From: Acephala macrosclerotiorum
Lineage: Eukaryota; Ascomycota; Leotiomycetes; Helotiales; Mollisiaceae
NCBI GenBank assembly: GCA_014904845.1
Contig: MU119493.1
Span: 1-64,000 of the forward strand
Direction: 5' to 3'
DNA length: 64,000 nt
Below the pieces are notes generated by a model. The model was not told where the DNA came from. It saw nothing but the letters and a program-made list of their open reading frames with translations, and searched no databases. Shown here piece after piece: positions 13,755 through 24,546 of the stretch. The translations under genes and the position numbers were made by a program. Position 1 is the first letter of the stretch; every line of letters starts with the position of its first letter.

Positions 13755-13971
13755 CATGTAATCGCTTAAACGATCGACTAGATAATCTAACTATAATCTC
13801 TATTGCTTTTGGCAACAGTTGCTCTAGCGTTCACTCTTTAATCTTACGTTTACTCTATTTAATTATATAAGTAGAAGAATGCTTTTTTCGAGAAGAGACA
13901 GACAGAATTGAATTATTGATACTAGACTAAGATTTTAGTATTTCGTGATTTGTTTTCGGACGTTTCAATAC
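13755..13971 (+). repeat. 3' LTR of the Copia element
   Basis: This is the partner of 7,652-7,866. It keeps more C and G than the 5' LTR, so it is closer to the ancestral LTR. It is preceded by an A-rich purine run (AAAAAAAGAA near 13,725) that may be the polypurine tract. Confidence 0.9.
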
Positions 13972-14110
13972 AATCAAAATAAAAAGTTTTTATTAATTGA
14001 TTTTCAATTTTCGATTTCTAATAATTTGAATTTCCTTTTAACAATAATAAAAAACAAAATACACAAATCGCATATAAACAATTCTCAGCGAAATCCATTA
14101 AAATAATTCA
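13972..14110 (+). repeat. Dispersed repeat R3, right part, beginning with the right target copy
   Basis: It starts with AATCA, the probable right target duplication, and matches about 62,730-62,820 through an AATAATAAAAAACAAAATA-like run followed by AATCGCATATAAACAATT. The 62-kb copy differs almost only by C-to-T and G-to-A. Confidence 0.6.
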
Positions 14111-17100
14111 TTTTTCGACGTCGTTTTACTAATATAAAAAAACAATAAAATACAAAACAAAAAAATCCAATCGTAAATCAATTCGTTTTAATCAATAAAT
14201 TAAATTTATTCGAAGTAATTCGTAATTCGTAAATCAATCAATTAATCAATCAAAATAAAAATAAAAAAAATTATTAATTAATCTATAGTAAACGAAAACT
14301 TTTTATATACTAAAAAATACGTAATTAGTACTACTTTTGAAATTAGTTATTTACAAGGATTTTTGAAAAGAGAATATATAGTTTTATTACATTAATCGAA
14401 TATAAAATTTAATATAAATTAAATTTACGTATTTTTTTTTAAATTAAAAATAAGTATTTAAAATTAATATTAATATTATTATATTTATAATACGTTAAAA
14501 TATAATTTATTAAATTTAATATTTTAAATATCGCTTTTTTTTTAAATTAATTAAATAAACGTAATTCGTTTAATAAACAATATTAATTTAATAAATAAAT
14601 ATTATTTAATAAAATCGTATTATTTAATAAATATTAAAATAAATTAATTAATTTTATTTTCAAATACGAATTTTTTAAAATTATTATTATAATAATTATA
14701 TAAAAAGATTTTATTCGTATTAATATTATTTTTAAATAATTAAATTTAATTAATAATATTAAATAATTATATTTATTAAAAAAATATTATATATTATATT
14801 ATTTTTTTTTAAGTTTTACTATTTTTTAAATTAAATAAAAATTATTAATTTTATATTTATTAAAAATAATTAAATATATTTCGTTAAAATTTAAAATTTT
14901 TTTAAATTTAATATTGTTTTTTATATAAATTTTTAATAATTTTAAAATTAATAATAATATTAATTATAAAAATTATTATTTTAATTTATTTTATTACGAA
15001 TAAACAAATATTAAATTGTTTTTATATAAATATAATTTTTTAATTATTTTTAATTTTATAAAAAAATATTAAAAAAAATAATATTAAAATATTATAAATA
15101 TAAATATAATAAAATTTATTATTTTTAATATTAAATTTAAAATTTAATTTTTTAATATTATTTAATTAATATTAAAATTAAAACGATTATATAATTGGAA
15201 ATTAAATTAAATTATTTATTAATTTTTAAAAAAAAATATTATATTTAATTATTAATAAATTTAAAAAGAAATTTAAAATATATAATAAAAATCTTATTTA
15301 AATTTTTATTTTATTTTAATTATAAAATATAAAATTTATTTTTATATTATATTTTTAATTAATTTAAAAAAAGTATAATATAATTAATAATTTTATTAAA
15401 TTAAAAAATTTATTAATTTATTTTATTTATATTTTTTATATTTAAAAAAAAATCGCAAATTATTTTATAAATATTTATTATTAATTTAATTACGTATTTA
15501 ATATTAATTAATAATAAATTAAAATAAAATATATTTATAATATTTATTTTACGAATTATTATTTTTTTAATATATAAAATTTATAATTATTTTTATTTTA
15601 TTAATTTTTTTAAAAATATATTTATTTAATTTAAATTAAAATAATTATTAAAAATTCAATTAATTAATTATTTAATATATAAAAATTAAAATATTAATAA
15701 AAAAATTTCGCGAATTAAATATATAATTATATTACGTATAAATAAATTTTTTTAATAAAATTAAATTTTAAAATTATTTTATAAATAATAAAATATTTTA
15801 TTTAAATATATATTAATTAAACAATATATAATTATTAAAAAAAAAAAATCAAAAAAAAAAATCAAAAATTATATTAATTTATATTTAATAATAATTTAAT
15901 TTTGAATATAATAAATTTTAAAATATTTTTTATAATATGTAATCGATTTTAAATATTTAATATAAAATATAAAAAACGAAAAAAAATATAAAAAATAAAA
16001 AAAATAAAAAAAAACGTAAATTAAAATTTGTATTAAAAAAAAAATTTTATTATTACGTATTTAATTTTTATAATTTAAATTATTATTATTTTAAAATATA
16101 TTTTACGTATTTTATTTTAAATTTTATTAAAATTAATTAATATTTTAAAAATAAAAATAATATATTAATAAAAAAATAAAATAAATATTAAAAATAAATA
16201 TATATTATATTATTTATTTTTTAATTTTATTAAAAGTTTTTAAATATTTTTAAAAAATAATAAACAAATTAAAAAATATATAATTATATATAATATATTA
16301 TTATAAAAAAAAAATATATATAAATTAAAAATACGTTTAAAAAACTTTATTATATATTAATATAAATTTAATATTATAATATTAATAATAAATTATTTTT
16401 AATAAATTATTTTTATTTTATAAAATATAAAAAAAAATTATAATTTATTATAAGAATTTATTTTTATATTTTTGATTTTATTATTAAAATATTACGTAAT
16501 ACGACGATTTAATTTAATAAATTTATTTTAAATTATATTTTATTATATTATATTTTTTTTAAATTATTATTAATTTTATTTCGAATTAATTTTAATTAAT
16601 ATAATTATTAATATAAAATATATTTATTATTTTAAAATTAATATTATATAATATTAATATAATATACGTATTATATAATATTATTAAAAAAAAAAAAAAT
16701 TTATTTTTTAAATATTTTAAATTTTTTAATTTTTAATATTTTTAATTTTATTATTTTAATTATTTTATATATAACATTAAAAAGTTTTTTATTTTTTAAC
16801 GAGTAAATATTAATTAATATTACGTAATACTCGAATAAGAAATTATTTAATTTTTAATTTAAAAATTTAACGTTAACGACTTTAATTAAAATTTATAATA
16901 AATTAATTTATTTATTTTTTTAAATATTAATTATATTAATATATTTAATAATAATTATTATAAAAATTATTATTTTTTTAATTTGACGTATATTTTAAAA
17001 ATTTTAATTTTTTAATTTTAAAATTTATTTTATTTTTATTAATACGCTTTTAATATTTAATATTCGAAAAAAATTATATAAAAAAATCGTATATTTATTA

Positions 17101-20040
17101 TTATAAATTTTTTTTAATAAATAAAATTAAAACTTTAATAAATTTTTTTATTTTAATTATTTTTTAAGTTTTTAATATCGTTATTGTATTATTAAAATTA
17201 AATTCAAAAGTATATAATTATTATAAAAATAATTTAAATTTTAATAAAAATATATATTTTAAATTTCGTATTAAAAAATTAAAAAAATTAATATTTTATT
17301 ATTTTGCGATTTATATTTTAAATATTTTATATAATTAATTATTTAATAAAATTATAATTTTTATTTATTCGTTCAAAAAAAACTTTAAATAAAAATTTAT
17401 AAATTATTTTATATATTTTATATTAAATTATAAAATAAATTCGATATAATAATTTAAAAAATAAAACTTAAAATAATATTAATATACGTTTTTTTATTAT
17501 TCGTTATTTAATATTTAATAAACATTTTTTTATTATAAAAAATATAAATAAAAATTTAATTTAAATATTTAATCGTCGTTTTATTATATGTTTAATATAT
17601 AATAATCGTTACAAAATTTATTAAAATTCGAACGTAAAATAATATATAAAATATTTTAAAAAGAAATTAACGTAATAATTAAAATCAAATTTTTAAATAA
17701 ATTTTATTTTTCGTTATTAATTTAATAAATAAAATTTTATAATATTATATATTTTTATAATTTATAAAAATTATAAAAAAATTTAAAAATTTTTTAATAT
17801 TTATTATTAAATATAAAAAAAAATAATTCGTAAAAAAAATTTTATATTAATATATAATATTAAATTTATTTAAAAAAAAATTGATTAAAACTTTTTAAAT
17901 AATAAAAAATAAAAAATAAATAAATAAAATAATTATTTATATTTTTAAATTTAATAAATTTAAATATATATATATATAATTTTTTAATTTAATATTTTAT
18001 TTATTATTTTTTTAATTATTATAATTTTTTTTTATTAATTTTTTTTAATTTTTTTTTAATTTCTTTTTAATTTATTTTATATATATTTAAAAAAAATTAC
18101 GTAAAAAATAAAATTAAAAAAAAAATTTATTAAAAAATATTAAAATCTTTTTTTTATTTATATTTTATAAATTAATATAATTTTTTATATAAATTAAAAT
18201 TTAATTAAAAAAAATTTAAATTTTAAATTAAATTATTAAATTATTATTATATTATTAATTAATAAATAATTATAAAATTTTTTCAATATATTTTTATTTA
18301 AATTAATTATTATGTAAATATAAATTTAAAAATTTAAAAAAAATATTTTTATATTTTTTTATAAAATCGTTTTTATGAAATTAATAAAATAATATATATA
18401 TTAAAAAAAAAATCGTTTATTAATTTATTTTTTAAATTAATTAAAATAATTTCTTTTTTTTTAAAATAAAAAAATATATTTTAAAAAATATATTAAAAAA
18501 AAATTTTATTTTATTTAATTATATTATAAAATAAAATTAAAAATAATATAATTATTAAATTTTTTAATAAAAATAAATAAAATATATATAATTATTTAAT
18601 AAAAATTTTATATATTTAATTATTTTATTAATTTATTAAAAAACAATTTTAAAAATTTTATTAATAATTATATATATTAAAATTTTAATATAATATTTTA
18701 TATAAAATAATATATATTTTAAAAAGATTTTAAAATTTTTAATATAATTATTTTTAAAAAAATTAAATTTTTAAAATATTTTTTTTATTAATAAATTTTT
18801 AAATATTATTAAAAAAATTATAAAAAAATAATTAATATTATATTTAAAAAAATATATATAATTTTTAATATAATTTTTAATATAATTAAAAAATATTAAT
18901 TTAAATTTTTAATTTATATAAATATTTATTATTTTTTAATATAAATTAAAAATATTAATAAAAATTTAATTTTTAATTTTTTAAAATTTTTATTATTTTT
19001 ATTTTTTTAATTTAATTAATAATTATATATATTATATAAAACTTTTTTAAATAAATAAAAACAAAATTTATTAATTATTTAATTTTTAAAAAAAAATAAT
19101 TTTATTATTTATTTTTATTTTATTAAACTTTTTTTTAAAAATATAATTTATATATTTATTAATTATATATATAATAAATTTTAAATTATTTTTATTAATA
19201 ATATTTTTTTTTAATAATATTTAATTTAAAAAATTTAATATAATTTTTTTTATATTTTATTATTCGATTTAAAATCTTTTAATAATTAAATTATAATAAT
19301 TTATTTATTAATATATATTTTAATATTTTAAATAAAAAAAACTTTAAATAATATATAATTTTTTTTTTTATATAATAAATTCGTTATTATTATCGTTTAT
19401 ATAATAAAATAATTTTATTTAAAATATATAATAAAAAAAATATAATATATTATAAAAAACAAAAAACAAAATTTTAAAATACGAAAATTAAATTTATAAA
19501 AAATTAAAAATTTTATTTATTTTATAATATTTTTTTTTACGAATTATAAAAATATTAATTATTTTTTAATTTGATATTTTATTATAATTATTATTATATT
19601 AAAATCGCGATTATATTTTTAATTATAATTATAAATATAAATATTAAACAAATTATATAATTTTAAATATATAATAAAATTAATTAAACGTTATTTATAT
19701 ATTTATTTTTTAAATAATTTGAATTAATAAAAATTACGTAATTAATTAATTTTAATATTTTTATAAATAAATATATTAATTTAATTACGTAAAAAAAAAT
19801 TAAAAATATTTATATAAAAAAAAAAGTTTTAAATATAAAAAATATTTTTAATAATAAAATTATATTAATATATAATTAAAATATAAAACAAAATTCTTTA
19901 ATAATAATAATAAAACATATATATATTAAAAATAAAATTTATAATTTAAATATTTTATATATTTTAAAATAATTTAATAATATATAAAATATTTACGTAA
20001 TAAAAATTAAATTTATAATTTAAAACTAAAAATATTTTAC
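14111..20040. other. Saturated AT-rich block without genes
   Basis: This is the most extreme composition in the window. For kilobases nearly every C or G is part of a CpG (mostly ACGA, TCGA, ACGT contexts) and neither strand keeps appreciable non-CpG C. No open frame of note, no element end and no tRNA-like structure is visible. It is best read as transposon remains hit by RIP on both strands until only CpG was left. Confidence 0.75.
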
Positions 20041-20277
20041 GAGTATATAAAATATTTTCTTTTTCAAAGTAAAGTTCATTATTCAAATATTCAAATATAA
20101 TCTTTTTAAATTTAAGCGAGAAAATTGCTCCTTTTTACAATAGCTATTCCATAGTCAAGAAACTCTTTAATTGCTTTACTACATTTAAATCAATTTTCGG
20201 TCGAAGCATTTTTCTATTTCCGACCTCGTGTTTCGCCGCTTTCAAAATCTCTCATCGAGTATTCCGTTGTTAGACGA
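20041..20277. other. Short stretch of ordinary composition, no gene seen
   Basis: Base composition rises here (GCGAGAAAATTGCTCC, CCGACCTCGTGTTTCGCC). No open frame or motif is recognised. It directly abuts the left terminus of the TIR element and may be the island flank that the element split off. Confidence 0.4.
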
Positions 20278-20998
20278 TAAGTTAAACCTCTTATTAATCG
20301 GTCACCTTCTAAAGTCGACTATTTTTTATATTAAAAATAACGATTTTTAATTTTTATATTTTTATTAATTATTAATAAAAAAATACAAAATTAAAAATAT
20401 ATATTATTTAAATAAAAACTAAATAAATTATTAATTTTTTTTTAAATTTTTAATTTTAAATAATAAATTATTAATTTTTAAAATTCGTGATTTTCGATTT
20501 ATATATAAATTATATATAAATTTTTATTTTTTTTATTTTACAAATAACTTTTGCAAATATTAATAAAAAAATTTAAATTTTTTTTTAAAGATTTTTAATA
20601 TTAATACAGCGTTAAAAATAAAATTAAATTAAAAAAAATTTTAATAAAAAAATTTTAATCTTTAATTTAAAAAAATAATTACTAATAAAAATTTGTAATT
20701 TTTTAATTTCTAAGTATATATTGCTTAAAACTATTCTTTGTAATTATTTCAAATTATTTTATTAATTTCTTTTGATATAATTTATAAATATATAAAAAAT
20801 ATTTAAAAAATGCAATTAAAAATTATTAAATAAAATATTTATAAAATATTTTTAATTTTAAATCAAAATATACTTTTATATATTGAGAAGTTAAAATGAA
20901 AAAGCTTTTATAATTATATAAATTTTTGGTGGAATAATATTTAATTTTATAAAGTGGCCGACTTTAGGAAGTGGCCGATTAATAAGGGGTTTAACTTA
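20278..20998. mobile_element. TIR DNA transposon relic or MITE with TA ends
   Basis: The left end at 20,278-20,321 and the reverse complement of the right end at 20,955-20,998 are inverted repeats of about 43 bp. Both begin TAAGTTAAACC, continue YCTTATTAATCGG, and reach CTAAAGTCG; all differences are C/T. The outermost TA on each side fits a Tc1/mariner-type TA target. The right end holds two direct GTGGCCGA boxes 19 bp apart, plausible transposase-binding sites. The ~630-bp interior is AT-rich and non-coding, so it is non-autonomous or too degraded to tell. Confidence 0.7.
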
Positions 20999-22249
20999 CG
21001 CTAACCCCACTACCCCACATAGCAATCCCGCCGTCTCAGCCCTACCAACCATACCACCACAATAACTACACTTCACCAAACGACGTTCTATACTGACGGA
21101 CTCCTGATATTCAACAGCATAATGTAATGATTTATATAACAAACTTGAAATAATGATGCAAAGCCAGGAACCAAAACTCCACGTCAAGATCATAGAAACA
21201 CGAAGAAGCGGGAGATGACGCGAAGAAGGATTTGAGAAAAGCTAGAAAACGTTGAAGAATTTTCGAGAAGAAGTAGAGGGAGCTAGTATTTTGAAAGAGA
21301 CGTGGTCTAGGCCTTTACTTCGGTATTGAAACCGTGTTCTTGCCGGCATGATGGTGTTGTGAAGGGTTGCTGTATGTCACCGAGGTGAAATCCAGAGATG
21401 GTTGGAACTTGCTTCATGGCAACAAGTGTAATTTTGAATTTTGGTGATTTTCAAGTCCTCGTACAATGGCGAAAGGATCATACCATAGTTCGAATGATCA
21501 AGAAGGATCGATCTTCTTTGTTGCATATCGAGTCTTGGCTACCCCTCACGGCATGCTTCTTTTCAAATCCTCCAATCATATTTCTCCAAAGGCACCACTA
21601 TTTTTTTGCATCTCGAAAGCCACGTTTGCGAAGTTAAATAGATGATTTCATCGCAGTGGCTGGGAGGTAGAGCTTTCATTGGGGGCCGGCATTGGTTCGG
21701 ACTTCAAGATGACGACACGGGTACCAAAGTAGGGGAAAATGAAACTTTGGATTTAGCTAAAATGCATCAATAGCCATTGGATAACGGCACGTGGCGTGCA
21801 TTAACGGTTCGGAACCCGAAACCGAGGATATCGGTGTCGTCAGAAATATCGAATCCGTGGATGGCAGCATATCCGAAGAAGAGTAATTCCCGGGATGGGG
21901 GCTAGACTTCCATGGCCGTAGGCAAGAAGTCTTGAGCCTCATCATAAAATGATCCACATCGTGAAAGGGTGTCGAGGAAAAATCCCTCATATGACGAAGA
22001 GCAGGGAGGAGGCAGGCAGGGTCTCGAGTCCGGCGAATGGTTGGGATAACATCATGTGGTACAGACACAAATGGAAAGAGCTTCGGATATGGAACATCTT
22101 GTCATGACGCTGCAACAGCGGAGAAAATTACCACCTGTGTTCTCGGAATGTGGCGTGTGAATTTGGAAAGTTCTGTTCGAAATCTACTGTCTTTGAGATT
22201 TTATCATATTCGTTGGATACACTGTACGCTCTAAGAATGAATCAGATGT
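20999..22249. other. Ordinary-GC sequence with no gene I can support
   Basis: This is the left part of the first island, downstream of the MFS gene. Two short frames exist (21,398-21,637 plus, 79 codons; 21,757-22,068 minus, 103 codons), plus a 65-codon minus frame at 20,996-21,193 with a CxxC pair. None shows a recognisable domain, repeat structure or neighbouring exon. They could be fragments of decayed genes, but chance frames are equally likely. Confidence 0.4.
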
Positions 22250-24003
22250 TCAGTCATCATGGTCAGATAGACCTTCTATATCCTGAACATTGCCCTCTTT
22301 GGTATCTATGCGAATAAATGCTGACGATGTAGCCGCGCAAAAGTAAAGTCCCTGTTTGTATCAGTATATCTCAATTCACCGTTTCCAGTTTTTGCACTTA
22401 CAGCACCCACGAAAAATAGAAGAGCCCACCAGAATTCGGTGAGCCTCAACGAGTGTGCAAATATCTGCTGCATGGCCGAATCGCCGACAGCATGTCCCAC
22501 ACTCTCAAAGACGACAATCGCAGCAAAGAAAGTCGCTTTTGTATCGTCTGAAATCTAGTATGCCACAAGTGAGAGCGCTGAAACTCTGCTTCCGAGGCTA
22601 GATGCGAAGATGAATACACCTGTATTGTTTAGTGACCTTAAATCGCTTCAGCGAGGAGGAGCGGGGTACCTATTGGCAAGAGCAAGCTGCTCTGTGCAAA
22701 GCCGCTCTGTGCAAAGCCGATAGCCAGACATCTAATACACATCAAGGTTACACTCATTCGGACGAGGAAGAGGTCAATTGATTGAGGGCGAACAGCGTGC
22801 TTCTTACGAATGTAAGCTGATGATTAGGGGATGAGAAATAGAAAGAGGAAAATATTGACGATTGCCGTTTCAGTATAGAACGTCGCTCCAGTTGAAATCT
22901 TGATTCCGAAGCGTAGAGAAGCGTACTGTATGAGGACGTTTAGGGTGGTGTATCTGAAGATACCCACCAGGAAGACGGGTACGACGAGCAGGACGTTCCC
23001 GTTTGCGAGAGTTAATAATATCTCAGGCAAGCCAGAGGATTTACCAACTTGATTTGCTTCGTGATCACAGGAGGGTGTTTGTTGGGTATTAGGCATGATT
23101 GCTAGAAGCAAGAGACATGCAAGAAGAGAAGCCATTGCAAAGCTACATGGAATCTAGGGGGAAATGTCGATTGTGATAGAAGCAAGGAATGAGGCTATCA
23201 GTTCTGCAACATAGAATGCTGAGAAAATGTAGTAAAAGGCATTGCTTCTGCTTGATTTGTTAATTACAGAACCATTCGCAATTCTAGATTAAGGTGATTA
23301 AGCATACCTTCTATCCTCTGGTATTGATTCCGCGGCAAGGGCCCACATGTATGCCGAAGCAGCATTCAAACCACCACCGCAGAGCAGCAAGAGAGACGAT
23401 AACCACACCAAACGAAGTGGAAAAACTTGCGGAAATGCACCTGTTACAGCTATCAGTTCAATTTCCAGTGGTTTGTGAAGTCGTTTACGAAAATGATACA
23501 TACAGACTACGAAGATTTCCACAAGAGAGAAGGCAACACCCAACACAGCCAATCCCATGATCTTCTTCCTTCCATGACGATCTCCTAACCGTCCAAATGG
23601 AATAGCAACGAGAAGAACTATGTTTGCGTCAGAAACCGTTAATGTCTACCAAGATGATAATTATACCTGCAATCATATCAAACGATGATTTCTAACCCCT
23701 GATGGTGGCTAGCGGGGCCTGAATCTCAGGCACTTTGCACAAGATCTCCCGAACACCATCAACTGGAAAGTCGTAGAATGTAAGGCATAAAGAATTCTCA
23801 AATATCTTGATTAAAGGTGCAACTAAAATCATCTCACAGAAAGCAAGGAGAAAATGGATAGCCATGAAGTAAAGCACGATATGGGCCAAAGGTGGCGTAG
23901 GTAAGATTGTGAGGACAGCTCCATGACTGCCTGCATCGACATTATCGCGACTGAGCAGGTAGTCCTGCTCAGCATAGTCATGGTCTTTATCTGGAAGTGT
24001 CAT
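22250..24003 (-). pseudogene. MFS transporter with four in-frame nonsense codons
   Basis: A fungal major facilitator superfamily permease, expected to have 12 membrane helices; the substrate is unknown. Six exons restore one 493-codon frame: 23,667-24,003; 23,504-23,617; 23,308-23,440; 22,670-23,247; 22,402-22,619; 22,250-22,351, with GT-AG introns of 49-63 bp. The loop 2/3 signature GRLGDRHGRKK is present in exon 2. Stops interrupt the frame at 23,692-23,694, 23,154-23,156 and 22,555-22,557 (each TAG, apparently from Trp TGG) and at 22,824-22,826 (TAA, apparently from Gln CAA). All four fit CpA-to-TpA on one strand. A 15-bp tandem duplication near 22,690-22,720 repeats GFAQS. A further in-frame ATG lies at 24,111. 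Splicing looks sound, so the decay is recent. A truncated translated product cannot be excluded. Confidence 0.85.
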
Positions 24004-24546
24004 CCCATGTATAGTGAGTGGCCTTATCGTAGAAGCAGTTTGAAAGGATATTGGGGGACGAAACGAAAAAGTGGGTGGTTCACCGCTTTGGCAGAATAGG
24101 TGGATGATCAAACACCATACCTCCTCACCTTCATCTCATAGTTTTATTCGCCTCTAAATATATCTCACCTGCAGTGATATTGGAGGAAGTGCTACTCTCT
24201 TACTATTTGTACACCAATGGCTCATATATTTATCGAGAAGACGGCACATCTCTCCAGCTCACCTCGACGACGGGACTTTACCCCCTACTACATATATCCA
24301 ATTTATAGTTTAAACCAACACAAACCTGGATATCTAAGAAATTTGTTATAGCACCACTAGAAAGTTTCCCTTGATAAGTAAAGAAATTGAACCTGTCCGA
24401 GCCAGACGAATCCATTAAATCGTCCCCCAAAGCAAAAGCTGATTGTTCAAGACTCCGTACTCTCAGCCCCATGGATCGATCTAGAAAGCTATATATGCTG
24501 TATTCAAGGAACTGGTATGCTCATGTAGGAACCTAGCCCACAATGA
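24004..24546. other. Intergenic region between the NLR-like and MFS genes
   Basis: Both neighbours are on the minus strand, so this holds the 3' end region of the NLR-like gene and the promoter and leader of the MFS gene. An alternative upstream MFS start lies at 24,111. I do not recognise further genes or clear regulatory motifs. Confidence 0.5.

Larger units (their letters stand above)
7652..13971 (+). mobile_element. Ty1/Copia-type LTR retrotransposon, RIP-inactivated
   Basis: A complete element of about 6.3 kb with two ~215-bp LTRs, gag, protease, integrase, reverse transcriptase and RNase H remnants in Copia order, all on the plus strand. It moved through an RNA intermediate, but this copy is dead: many stops, one frameshift and lost catalytic residues. 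Mutation is uneven. The stretch 8.3-12.4 kb is strongly AT-biased, the 5' LTR and leader (7.65-8.1 kb) mainly show C-to-T on the plus strand, and 12.42-13.97 kb has nearly ordinary composition with long readable protein. The element sits inside older repeat R3, so it is the younger layer. Confidence 0.9.
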
